Under the pieces are notes generated by a model. That model had not been told where the DNA came from. It did no database searches and worked only from the letters and a program-made list of their open reading frames with translations. Positions 7,800 to 15,412 of a stretch of DNA of 20,832 bases are shown piece after piece. Every line of letters starts with the position of its first letter. Position 1 is the first letter of the stretch. The DNA lies in assembly GCA_020425835.1 (NCBI GenBank), contig JAGQRC010000004.1, positions 1 to 20,832 of the forward strand, given 5' to 3'. The translations under genes and the position numbers were made by a program. Source of the stretch: Planctomycetota bacterium (GTDB lineage: Bacteria > Planctomycetota > UBA8108 > UBA1146 > JAJFFE01).

Positions 7800-9563
7800 A
7801 TGTTCGAACGTCCGAAGCACCGAGAGTCGTGTGCCACGGTCGCGATGGCGATGCTGCGGCCTGCGGTGCTCCTCCTCGCCCTCGGCTCCGGCTCCGCCGT
7901 CCACGCCGACCCGTCCCCCGGTGGGGCCGCGCTCGGGAACCGCGAGCCCGTCGATCTCTCCTGGCTCGAACGTCACCCCGCGGACCCTCTCCGGTTGGGG
8001 GGTCGCGTCGGGTGGGAGGAATGGTGCGATGGCGCCGGGTCGATCCTCGGGCTCGGATCCGAAACCAACTGGATCGGAACCGACTTCTTCGACTGGGTCG
8101 GGACCCACGTTCCGGGACTCCAACTCACGCCCGACGACCGTGGCGTCTGGAGCGTGGCGGGTGATGCGGAGACACTGGCACGGTGGACGCGCTGCCGGAA
8201 CGCGTTGCGATCGCACTTCGACGGACGGTACCGCATCGAGGTGGTCGAGCGATCCGGGGATGGCAAGGTCGCGACGCGGGTGGTGCGAACGGTGCGGCGT
8301 GGGGAGCGCGCGCGCCTGGACGCCGTGCAGGAGCGACCCCAACTCGGCGACTACGAGGTCAACCAAACTGGACCGTTGCCCATCGCGGTTCCGACGATCG
8401 AGACGATCCCACACGGTCTGGCCGTCGAAGTCACGCTACGGCCGTATCCCGAGCCCGATGTCGTTCGGGTCGACTTCGCCCTGCGGCGAACCTCGGTCGA
8501 CACGGAGCGTTTCGAGCTCGGCGGGACGTTCAGCGCCATCGACCTCCCATCGATCGACGCAGCGTTCGTCCGCTCGTCGGCCGATCTCCCCCTCGATGGC
8601 GCGTTCCATCGTATCGTCACGAGGGACGACCGGACGGTCGAACTCCGAGCGACTCGGCTCGCGCCGGCGGACGCCTCGCTGATCGACACGTCCGCTCTCA
8701 TCGGGATCCTCGAGCGCGAGACCGCCGACGCCGTCCCCTCTTCACCCCGCCGTCCGCGCCGCGGCAGCTCCCCCTTCGGCGTCGACGATCCCGACTTGGA
8801 GATCGTTCCGCCGACCTACGGCTCGAAGCACGCCGCGCGCGGAGTCGTGACCGGGCTCGATCCGATCGACGGGCTGGTCGACGCCACGCGCTGGGAGTCG
8901 CTCACGGAAACCGACCGACGACACTGGTCCGAAGCCGAGCGATCCCAACGGCAGATCCGAACCATCGAGCTCGTCTGGTTGAAGTCCGACCAGATCGACC
9001 CCGCCGAGTTGGAGTCGATCCTCGGTGCACGGGATGGCGTACCGGAGAGCGAACTGCCGACGGGCGTTCACTGGACCGCGCAGCGAGTGACCGTCGAAGC
9101 GCGCGCAGGAGAGCCCTGCTTCCTGCGCTCCGGGTGCGATCGCTCGTTCGTCCACCGTGTCGAAACCGTGAGCGGCGGGAGCACCAGCGTCATCGGGGAG
9201 TCCGATCCCGTCGTCTCCGGGTTCGGTACCGGGTTCGAGGTCCGGGTTCGGTTCGAGACCAGTGACGACGGCACTCTCCAGCTCGAGGCTTCCGCATCCT
9301 GGGCCGAGGTTTCGTCGGTGGAGGTTCGAGAGGTGACCTATCCCGTGCTCCGAACGAGCCCGAACGATCTCTCCAAGCTGAGCTATCGCGAGATCGAGAC
9401 GATGAACCTCCAGTTCCCTCACACCATCCAGCGATTCGCCGAGCTGCGGCAGAGCGTGCCACCGAACCACATCGAGTGGCTGTCGATCGACTGCGCTCCA
9501 GAGCTGGGCACGGTACTCCTCGGCGTGGTGATCCGCGCCCCGGGACCGCCGACGCGGAACTGA
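7800..9563 (+). CDS. Exported protein of unknown function with two secretin-like segments
   Basis: 587 residues. ATG 7800 is preceded by AAGGGA at good spacing; an alternative in-frame ATG at 7845 would start directly at the hydrophobic signal (MAMLRPAVLLLALGSGSAVHA). I do not recognise a named family. Residues about 164-232 and 430-505 look like two copies of one beta-rich unit: an opening TVRRGERARLDA or TVEARAGEPCFL, then G(L/T)xxEVxxR strands (HGLAVEVTLRPYP, TGFEVRVRFETSD). The same pattern occurs in secretin C-terminal domains, but the chain lacks the rest of a secretin. The linker (about 310-360) is Pro/Arg/Ser-rich. Six Cys are present (residues 11, 76, 132, 440, 446, 565). Likely periplasmic or outer-membrane associated; the first-half/second-half duplication is inference. 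Confidence 0.75.
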   Translation: MFERPKHRESCATVAMAMLRPAVLLLALGSGSAVHADPSPGGAALGNREPVDLSWLERHPADPLRLGGRVGWEEWCDGAGSILGLGSETNWIGTDFFDWVGTHVPGLQLTPDDRGVWSVAGDAETLARWTRCRNALRSHFDGRYRIEVVERSGDGKVATRVVRTVRRGERARLDAVQERPQLGDYEVNQTGPLPIAVPTIETIPHGLAVEVTLRPYPEPDVVRVDFALRRTSVDTERFELGGTFSAIDLPSIDAAFVRSSADLPLDGAFHRIVTRDDRTVELRATRLAPADASLIDTSALIGILERETADAVPSSPRRPRRGSSPFGVDDPDLEIVPPTYGSKHAARGVVTGLDPIDGLVDATRWESLTETDRRHWSEAERSQRQIRTIELVWLKSDQIDPAELESILGARDGVPESELPTGVHWTAQRVTVEARAGEPCFLRSGCDRSFVHRVETVSGGSTSVIGESDPVVSGFGTGFEVRVRFETSDDGTLQLEASASWAEVSSVEVREVTYPVLRTSPNDLSKLSYREIETMNLQFPHTIQRFAELRQSVPPNHIEWLSIDCAPELGTVLLGVVIRAPGPPTRN

Positions 9564-9572
9564 CGGGAGGCT

Positions 9573-9602
9573 TTGACGCGTCGCGTCGTGTTGACGGACA
9601 AT
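9573..9602 (+). promoter_or_regulatory. Candidate promoter for the YecH-like gene
   Basis: TTGACG (-35, 5/6) at 9573-9578 and GACAAT (-10, 4/6) at 9597-9602 are separated by 18 bases. This leaves a leader of about 30 bases before ATG 9640. It lies only 10 bases after the preceding gene's stop, so the YecH-like gene may also be read through from upstream. Confidence 0.42.
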
Positions 9603-9639
9603 CCGCTCGAGCATGCTCAGGGAACAGGAGGAGTCGCCC

Positions 9640-9879
9640 ATGACCGACAGCTTCCATGGACACGAAGTGCTCCACTTCGTCCACGAATCCAATCCCCCGC
9701 TCACGCGGGCGACCTTCGCCACCGCCGTCGCGGAGCGCTTCGGCGAGAACGCCACGTTCCACACCTGCTCGGCTGCGGCGCTCACGCCGGAGGCGCTCCT
9801 CCAGTTCCTGTCGGAGCGCGGCAAGGTCGTCGAGGAAGACGGCGTCCTGCGCACCGATCTCGGTCGCATGTGTCCGTGA
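9640..9879 (+). CDS. YecH/DUF2492 family metal-binding protein
   Basis: 79 residues, the usual length of the family. The diagnostic pattern is present: SFHGHEVLHF at the N-terminus (His6, His8), ATFHTCSAAALTPEALLQFL in the middle (His41, Cys43) and a Cys next to the end (Cys78). These His/Cys residues are probable metal ligands. The E. coli relative YecH is uncharacterised; a role in metal handling is inferred. The ATG at 9640 is chosen over an in-frame ATG at 9613 because AGGAGG lies just upstream and the family begins right before the HGHEV motif. The last two codons (Cys-Pro) and the stop lie inside the repeated element at 9871-9920, so the terminal Pro may come from that element. Confidence 0.88.
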   Translation: MTDSFHGHEVLHFVHESNPPLTRATFATAVAERFGENATFHTCSAAALTPEALLQFLSERGKVVEEDGVLRTDLGRMCP

Positions 9880-9920
9880 CAGACGCGGCACAAAGTGCTG
9901 CGAGGGTGAGACTTGGGGGA
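9871..9920 (+). repeat. Dispersed stop-codon-overlapping element, copy A
   Basis: This 50-nt stretch matches 17905-17954 at 37 of 50 positions (26 of the first 29). The stop codon TGA of the YecH-like gene occupies element positions 7-9. Stem I pairs positions 4-8 with 14-18 (CCGTG with CGCGG, one G.T pair). Stem II pairs positions 23-26 with 41-44 (AAGT with ACTT). An overlapping DNA-level dyad TGTC-CGT-GACA is also present. The base differences from copy B keep both stems. It could be a 3'-UTR structure, a small RNA start or a mobile palindromic unit. Confidence 0.6.
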
Positions 9921-10159
9921 ATGGTCTCGGCAGTGGGCCTCCGTCGCGGCCCGAGGCGTGCGTGACCCCCCACGGCAGGCGAAGCCGGCTTCGTGACGGG
10001 TCACCTCCCGAATCGTCCGGCGGTGTCGAGGCCTGAGGCCGTCTCACAGTCGAGGGTCCGGCTCCTGGACCCGGCGAGCAAGCCTGTCCGGGAATCCGCG
10101 GTTTGGCCGCCGCCCCTGCGGACTCGATGGCACCCCACTTCGCACCTCGAGGAGACACC
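9880..10159. other. Intergenic region with hairpins after the YecH-like gene
   Basis: Apart from the repeat copy at its left end, this stretch has no credible gene on either strand. It contains GAGAC/GTCTC (9908-9928), which would compete with stem II of the element, and GGGTCC/GGACCC (10054-10072) with a 7-nt loop. No T-run follows either hairpin. Confidence 0.45.
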
Positions 10160-10414
10160 ATGACGCACGACAGCACGAAGAACGGGACCGACGACAAGGC
10201 GAGCGCTGACTCCGGAGCTCCGACGAGTCGTCCCCGGCGAGTTGGCAGCCCGTCGAGAGCTCGTTCCGACCGGGAACCCGAGCTTCCGGCCGGAGCCTCT
10301 CGTCACCCCGGTCGCCCGACGAGGCGTCAAGGTAGTGGAATGCCCTCCGCCGCGAGTTCGGAAAGGATCGAGCCCGCCAACGCCGCGTCACCGTCAGCGA
10401 CCGCGATCCAGTAG
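10160..10414 (+). CDS. Doubtful small Ser/Pro/Arg-rich ORF, possibly a broken gene
   Basis: ATG 10160 has a good ribosome binding site (GAGGAG, 7-base spacing). The first about 15 codons (MTHDSTKNGTDDKASA) all end in G or C, as in the real genes around it. After that, third-position GC drops and the protein becomes Ser/Pro/Arg-rich. In the next frame the same stretch reads more like a protein (PELRRVVPGELAARRELVPTG), suggesting a frameshifted or degenerate gene. The frame runs 88 bases into the 3' end of the convergent TPR gene, which also argues against it being intact. No family recognised. Confidence 0.25.
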   Translation: MTHDSTKNGTDDKASADSGAPTSRPRRVGSPSRARSDREPELPAGASRHPGRPTRRQGSGMPSAASSERIEPANAASPSATAIQ

Positions 10415-13251
10415 AGGTTCAGCGCCGGGTCCGGAAGGAAGGGAAGCAAGCGCTGGCCGATTCTCGCTCCCCAGCGGAAGTGCGGCTTCAGGATCAACGC
10501 GCGAAGGGGTCGCGCGCGCTCGGGATCGATCTGTTCGAGTAACGTCCACGAGCGAATCCCGGGCACCGAGGGGAACACCTCGAAGAGGTCGACCAGCGCG
10601 TCCGCGACGATTCGCGCCTCGGAGGATTGCTGCAGCCACGTCAGCACTCGCGGGTCGCGCGCCGCGAGCGTCAACCGGTCGAGATCGTCGAGGATGTGCC
10701 GGGCCGCCTCCTGGTAGTGAGCGTACTCGCGGTCCGCTTCGGCCAACGCGTCAGAAAGCACCGCCGTCAGGGCGTCGCGCCGAGAGATTCTCGAGCACGC
10801 ACAAGGGTGATTCGCGTGATTCGCCGCCGCCGCCTCGACCAGCGCCTGCGCGTCGACCTCGCCTCCCCATGACCGACGGCTCAGCTCCGACTCGATCCAC
10901 GCCTCGGTCAGGAGACAACGCTCCGCGCGCTTCTGTTCGTCCAACGACTCCAGTCGTGCTCGGAGTCGCTCGGACCATGCCGAGCTCTCCTCGAGGCGAG
11001 ACTCACGGTCGGCGCCTGTCACCTGCTTGCGGACCATCGCCCGGTGCATCTCGTCGTCGACCTCGATGGCTCCGAGACCCTCGTGGATTTTCTTCAGTTC
11101 GTCGACCCGCTCGAAGAGTCCCTGCAGACCCGCCAACGTCCGATGCACGCCAGGATCCTTGGCGGCCAACATCGCTTGCTGTTCGAGCAGGTGGATGGCG
11201 CGATTCACCTTCGGATGATCTCGCAATCGATTCCGCTCGCGCGTCCAATCCTCATCGGTGCGAGCGAACACCCACGACTGCGACCACCTCGGCGACAGCC
11301 TCAGATCCGGGTAACTCAGACGATCTTCGTTGAGCTCGAGCACCGCGTCCGAGACGAGCTCGTGGGCGGCATTCGCCAAGAGGATGGTCCCCGATGGGTC
11401 GAGAAGGAGCGCGTGCTCGAGGCGCCGGACACTCTCGTGGTGGTCCGCCGGATCCCCCGAGAGTTCGAACAGCGAGGAGTAGACCAGCGCCGAATTGTTG
11501 AACATCGCGGCGCTCTCCGGCTGCTCGTCGTATCCGGTCGCGGCCCGTCGGAGCTCGCGCAACGCCACATCCGTCTCGCCCTTCTCGATGGCTCGTTGGC
11601 CTCGTGCCGCCGCGAGCTCGACCTGCACACCCGAGTCTGCGCCCGCTCGCTCCAACCATTGGATCTTCTCGTCGGTCTCCGTCGAGACGACGGCGCGGAG
11701 TTTGGCCACGCTCTCCTTCAGCTCGCCGGTCGCCTGCTCGTACGCCTCCTCGAAGAGAGCTCTAGCCTCGGTGGTGGCTCCCACCTCCCGGAGAGCGCTA
11801 CCGACGGCGAGGAGTTGCTCGACCGCTCGGGATTGACGCGTGAGGAGCTTCTCGAACAGTGCCTTCCCCTTCGCCTCATTGCCGAGCCAGTAGCAAACCT
11901 GGCCGTAGAAGAGCTCGTACTCGTCCGAGTCCTCCGCCGCGCTCCCCAGATCGAGGAACGTCTTCTCGGCGAGTCTCAGCATCTCCTTTCGCGACATCGG
12001 ATTGGAGAACTCCTGCGCCCGTCGCAATCGCGCCAAGCCGAGATCCAGGCGAGCGCGAACGTCGACGGCGTTCCGGGCACTCGCCAAGCGAGCCGCAGCA
12101 ATCTCGGAATCCTCGGACAGGCGAGCGTCGATGTACTCGACCACGAGTCGCTGCTGCTCGGCGGGATCCGCGGACTCGTACTTCCGGACGAACTCCTTCG
12201 GCGCCGACCGCTGCAACAGCTCGAACTCTCGGTTCCATGCCTCATCGTAGTGCGCGATGGATCGTCGAACCTGTCCCTGACGCCCGATCGCGATCTTCTC
12301 GTACCTTGCCAGCAACCGAATCGCGTCATCGTACCGACCTTGGATCAGTCGGACCTGACCGAGGATCCGAGCGCTGTCGTCGTGAAGCTCCGCATCGTGA
12401 GGGTCGAGGAGCGCAACCAGACCATCCACGTCTCCTCGCGCTTCGAGAATCCCGGCGAGGAGCGTCCGAATCGAAGGAGAGTCCGGGAAGCGCTTGGAGG
12501 CCGACTCGACGACCCGAGCGTAGTCCTGGTCGAGACCGAGCATCTGGTACTCACGGAACTCCATGCCACTCGAGGCCGTCGACGCCTTGTCCTCATCATC
12601 GACCGCGGACTCCGCAAACTCGAGGAGGGAGCCTCCGAGCGCGGCACGCCACTTCGAGTCGCCGCTCACCGACAACAGCGCCGCGATGCTGCGCTCGAGC
12701 TCGTCCGTCGTCGCCGAGGCGAACCCACCTCGTGCGCAATCGAGGAGTGCGGCACGGGCCGTGTCTCGCTGTGTCGTCTTCCCTCGGGCCAACCCGACTA
12801 GCCCACGGATCCCCGGAAGTGTGTCCCCATCTTCGATCTGAGACATCGCGGTGTCGAAGGCGCGCCGAGCCTTGCCCTCCGGCGTATTCGCTTCGATGGA
12901 CAGAGCAACGACGACCCCGCCAACGGCGAGCATTCCGAGAATCGCCCCGTTCGCAGCTCTGGCGAACGACGAGAGCGGCTCGCGGCCCAAGAAGAACCAG
13001 CCGCCTCCTCCGGCATCCGCGACGCGATAGGCTCGAAGTGCCAAGAGTGGAATGAAGAGGACGCAGAAGCAGACGGTCTTGATGTAGGTGTGCGTCTCCG
13101 GGTCCGCGTCACGGCGGCCGTAGACGGCGGTTCCAACACCGTTGAGCGTGTAGAGAGTCGGGGGGCGGCGGACCGGTTGAAAATCGGGGAAGCGTCGCTG
13201 GAGATCGCCCAGCACATCGGACCCGGAGTCAATGTCATCATCGGAAGCCAT
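10327..13251 (-). CDS. Large membrane-anchored TPR-type protein
   Basis: 974 residues. Start ATG (complement CAT 13249-13251) is preceded by AAAGGA. A short N-terminal module (FPDFQPVRRPPTLYTLNGVG, then TAVYGRRDADPETHTYIKT) resembles one I associate with planctomycete TPR proteins. Two membrane helices follow at about 57-76 and 101-118 with a Gly-rich turn (ADAGGGGWFFLGREPLS) between them. The remaining about 850 residues are nearly all amphipathic helix pairs of TPR type, for example AIRLLARYEKIAIGRQGQVR and ALFEKLLTRQSRAVEQLLAV. No catalytic motif is visible. It is probably a scaffold; which side of the membrane the repeats face cannot be decided here. It ends EGIPLP at a TGA. Monocistronic, divergent from the 13546 gene. 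Confidence 0.85.
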   Translation of the reverse strand: MASDDDIDSGSDVLGDLQRRFPDFQPVRRPPTLYTLNGVGTAVYGRRDADPETHTYIKTVCFCVLFIPLLALRAYRVADAGGGGWFFLGREPLSSFARAANGAILGMLAVGGVVVALSIEANTPEGKARRAFDTAMSQIEDGDTLPGIRGLVGLARGKTTQRDTARAALLDCARGGFASATTDELERSIAALLSVSGDSKWRAALGGSLLEFAESAVDDEDKASTASSGMEFREYQMLGLDQDYARVVESASKRFPDSPSIRTLLAGILEARGDVDGLVALLDPHDAELHDDSARILGQVRLIQGRYDDAIRLLARYEKIAIGRQGQVRRSIAHYDEAWNREFELLQRSAPKEFVRKYESADPAEQQRLVVEYIDARLSEDSEIAAARLASARNAVDVRARLDLGLARLRRAQEFSNPMSRKEMLRLAEKTFLDLGSAAEDSDEYELFYGQVCYWLGNEAKGKALFEKLLTRQSRAVEQLLAVGSALREVGATTEARALFEEAYEQATGELKESVAKLRAVVSTETDEKIQWLERAGADSGVQVELAAARGQRAIEKGETDVALRELRRAATGYDEQPESAAMFNNSALVYSSLFELSGDPADHHESVRRLEHALLLDPSGTILLANAAHELVSDAVLELNEDRLSYPDLRLSPRWSQSWVFARTDEDWTRERNRLRDHPKVNRAIHLLEQQAMLAAKDPGVHRTLAGLQGLFERVDELKKIHEGLGAIEVDDEMHRAMVRKQVTGADRESRLEESSAWSERLRARLESLDEQKRAERCLLTEAWIESELSRRSWGGEVDAQALVEAAAANHANHPCACSRISRRDALTAVLSDALAEADREYAHYQEAARHILDDLDRLTLAARDPRVLTWLQQSSEARIVADALVDLFEVFPSVPGIRSWTLLEQIDPERARPLRALILKPHFRWGARIGQRLLPFLPDPALNLYWIAVADGDAALAGSILSELAAEGIPLP

Positions 13252-13280
13252 GGTGGTCCTTTGGTTGCGAACCGTGGTGA

Positions 13281-13325
13281 AGAATACTTGCGGATGTGCG
13301 CGGCGAGATCGGTGCCCGCGCCGCG
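13281..13325 (-). promoter_or_regulatory. Candidate promoter and overlapping dyad for the TPR gene
   Basis: On the minus strand TATTCT (-10 like, 5/6) lies at 13281-13286, which would start transcription about 23 bases before the ATG at 13251. A perfect 7-bp inverted repeat, CGCGGCG and CGCCGCG (13299-13325, 13-base spacer), covers the expected -35 position. That arrangement would suit a repressor site. No -35 hexamer match was found, so this is tentative. Confidence 0.28.
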
Positions 13326-13545
13326 ACGATCCCATCAATCTAGGGACCCCTCCGAAGCCGGTCAACTCCGGCAGCGCGTCGAGAGCTGCTTTCCGGCGAG
13401 CGCTCGCGACGTCGAGTCGAGTGGCTCCGGCGGGACGCCGATAGGATCGCTGTCGTTTCGGTCCGTCGGCGCGCTGCGGCTCACCCTTGCGCCACCTGCT
13501 CCGATTCGTTCCACTGTCGGGCTGTCCTTTGAAAGGGGTTCTCCT

Positions 13546-13950
13546 ATGACCCGCCGTATGGGGGTGTGTGCCGTCGTCTTGCTGCTCGGTCTGATCCTGT
13601 TCCCCGAGAAAGCGGAGGCCCGTCGGGGCATCGTGCTCTGGGGCCACGGTGAAGACATCTCGCTCGTCGAGAGCACTGGATCTGCTGAGGGCAACCTCGG
13701 CTACATGTACAGCTACTTCAGCCTCTTCTGGGTCAACGTCTGGACCTGGAGCGGCAAGTTCGTCGTGTACTCGGGCAACGAGTACGGCGATCTCCCGCAG
13801 GATCCCCAGGAGATCTCGACGATCCTGGGAATCGAAGCGTCGAAGGTGAAGAAGCCCTGGACCTACTCCCTTCCGCCCGGCCTGCTGATCCTGATCGGCA
13901 TCGTGCTCGTCGGAGTTCTCGCGAAGCTGAAGGGCCGCGCGAAGGGCTGA
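13546..13950 (+). CDS. Small exported, C-terminally anchored protein of unknown function
   Basis: 134 residues. ATG 13546 follows AAAGGGG at good spacing; a second in-frame ATG at 13558 is possible. Signal peptide at residues 1 to about 25 (VCAVVLLLGLILFPEKAEA), then RRGIVLWGHGEDISLVES, a motif seen at the start of other short exported proteins, and an aromatic stretch (YMYSYFSLFWVNVWTW). The C-terminal helix (LPPGLLILIGIVLVGVLAKL) is followed by basic residues KGRAKG, so the middle part should face the periplasm. No function can be assigned. A strong stem-loop 23 bases after the stop suggests a single-gene transcript. Confidence 0.75.
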   Translation: MTRRMGVCAVVLLLGLILFPEKAEARRGIVLWGHGEDISLVESTGSAEGNLGYMYSYFSLFWVNVWTWSGKFVVYSGNEYGDLPQDPQEISTILGIEASKVKKPWTYSLPPGLLILIGIVLVGVLAKLKGRAKG

Positions 13951-14389
13951 GTCCGTCGTGGCCGTCGAAGCGCGGTTGTCTCTCGGGGGCGCCTCGGCGG
14001 CGCCTCGGAGGCAACCGAGCCCTTCGGCAGCGGGCACGACGGCGGTAACTTCGACCCGATCAGCCCGTCATGAACTCACTCCGGCCGAGAGCCGTCGCTC
14101 GACGGACGGCTCGCCTCGGGGATCGCACGACCTTCGTTCTCAGGATTGAGATCTTCACACACGACCGCGTCTCGGATCCGTTGCTGGACTCCGAGCGGTC
14201 CGCGAATACGATATCGACGAATCCAGCTGAGGGTGGCGAATGCCACCGCGTGACGACGTCCTGTTCGATGGTTCCACCGAAGTCCGAGGGCAACGAGTAT
14301 CCCGGCGGGCTCACCCTTCTCTTCTCACCCATCGCTTCCCATCACTCCACACCGCGAGACGAATCGGCTCCGGCAGGAATGGAACGCCC
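13951..14389. other. Intergenic region with two hairpins
   Basis: 439 bases without a credible gene on either strand. It contains the long stem-loop at 13974-14016 and a perfect hairpin GGTGGC-GAAT-GCCACC at 14232-14247. A weak promoter-like pair, TTGCTG at 14181-14186 and TACGAT at 14207-14212, has a 20-base spacer, too long to trust. If real, it would give the metallopeptidase gene a long leader carrying the 14232 hairpin. Confidence 0.5.
13974..14016 (+). terminator. Long stem-loop after the small exported protein gene
   Basis: GGTTG (13974-13978) pairs with CAACC (14012-14016). Inside, CTC and flanking bases pair with GGAGG, and GGCGCC (13988-13993) pairs with GGCGCC (13999-14004) around the loop TCGGC. 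There is one two-base bulge and one G-G mismatch. No T-run follows, so it may be a Rho-assisted terminator or an mRNA 3'-end barrier. Confidence 0.5.
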
Positions 14390-15304
14390 ATGTCTATGCG
14401 ACTCCCCTTCGTCCTTCTCGTCGTTTCCCTCTGGACTGGTCCGACCGACGCTCAGAGTCACAAGGCGTGGATCTGGGACAAGCGTGATGCCAAGGAGATC
14501 GCCAAACTCGAGAAGGCGGTCACCGAGGAGTCCGGTCGGTTCCACCTCGAATCGGAGTCGTGGATCATCGACACCGAGGTCGATGCCCGCTTCACGGCGG
14601 AGCTCGCGCTCTTCATGGATCGGTTTCGGACCGCCTTCGACGGTCTTCTCGAAGGCCTCCACGATGGCTCCCAGGTCGAAGGCAAGCCGCGCATCTACAT
14701 TTGGGACACGAAGGAGGAGTACGAGCGCGCCGAGCCGGGGGGATCTCGAGGCTACTTCCGCTACACCTACGATGCTCAGCACAAGATGAGGCTCACGCTG
14801 TACAGCTTCGTCGATGGTGCCGAAGAGCGGCAGTTCAAGTTCTTCTACTACCCCATCCTGATTCATGAAGGGGCGCACTGCCTGCTCAAGAGCTACGTCG
14901 GAGAAGCGCGGCTTCCCATGTGGTTCGACGAAGGAGTGGCCACCTACTTCCAGTTCTGGGACCTGCGCGCGTCGGGTCGTCAGAATCTGAAGAGTCGACA
15001 TCAGCGGTCGTTCTTCCGAGACCTGATGAAGGAGACCTATCTGGAAGCTCCCCCGTCGCTCGCCGAATTGCGTGGGGTTCACGTCTGGAACCCGGACAAC
15101 ATGGGTCCGATCGCCAACCGTCATTACGCCTTTGCCGAGAGCTTCACCGATCTCTTGCTCTCATCGAAGGAGGGTCGCAAGGTGTTCAAGACCATGTTCC
15201 AGCGGATCCTCACCAATGAGCCCCCCTTGCCCGACGACGAGCTCGCGACGCTCGAGACCGCCTGGCACGCTCACATTCGAAGCCGCCTCGGTCTGAAGAA
15301 GTGA
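14390..15304 (+). CDS. Exported HExxH zinc metallopeptidase-like protein
   Basis: 304 residues. ATG 14390 starts a signal peptide (MSMRLPFVLLVVSLWTGPTD, cut near AQS); the in-frame ATG at 14396 is an equal alternative. Residues 155-166 (PILIHEGAHCLL) hold the zinc-binding HExxH (His159, Glu160, His163). Glu181 in WFDEGVATYF, 18 residues after His163, is at the right distance for the third ligand of gluzincins. The layout (N-terminal alpha/beta part with RIYIWDTKEEYERA, then HEGAH and FDEG) matches peptidase MA-like/DUF1570 proteins common in planctomycetes. Likely a secreted or periplasmic peptidase with unknown substrate. All three ligands are present, so activity is plausible. The next gene starts 108 bases on in the same direction. 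Confidence 0.82.
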   Translation: MSMRLPFVLLVVSLWTGPTDAQSHKAWIWDKRDAKEIAKLEKAVTEESGRFHLESESWIIDTEVDARFTAELALFMDRFRTAFDGLLEGLHDGSQVEGKPRIYIWDTKEEYERAEPGGSRGYFRYTYDAQHKMRLTLYSFVDGAEERQFKFFYYPILIHEGAHCLLKSYVGEARLPMWFDEGVATYFQFWDLRASGRQNLKSRHQRSFFRDLMKETYLEAPPSLAELRGVHVWNPDNMGPIANRHYAFAESFTDLLLSSKEGRKVFKTMFQRILTNEPPLPDDELATLETAWHAHIRSRLGLKK

Positions 15305-15347
15305 GCCGGCAGCCCGGGTCCGCCTCGATCGTGAGGGAGGATCTCGG

Positions 15348-15389
15348 ATGAAAACCGTAAGCTCCCGGAGCAACGGTCCTCCTCGCTGA
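15348..15389 (+). other. Possible leader peptide ORF with internal hairpin
   Basis: ATG 15348 follows GGGAGG and opens a 13-codon frame (MKTVSSRSNGPPR) that closes with TGA, 23 bases before the next gene's GTG and overlapping no other gene. An inverted repeat ACCGT/ACGGT with inner GCTC/GAGC (15354-15377) lies inside it. On the minus strand the stem is followed by TTTT, so it could instead terminate antisense transcripts. Translation is unproven. Confidence 0.25.
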
Positions 15390-15412
15390 CCAACCCCAGC
15401 GAAGGAGGACTC

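Noticed and set aside
9885..9905. Sigma54-like -24/-12 promoter (GGCAC box) inside the repeated element
   Set aside because: The GG to GC distance is off by one base in copy A and no GC element is at the right place in copy B.
11044..12801. 585-codon open frame on the plus strand over the TPR gene
   Set aside because: No recognisable domain or ribosome binding site, and the minus-strand protein has membrane helices and regular helical repeats.
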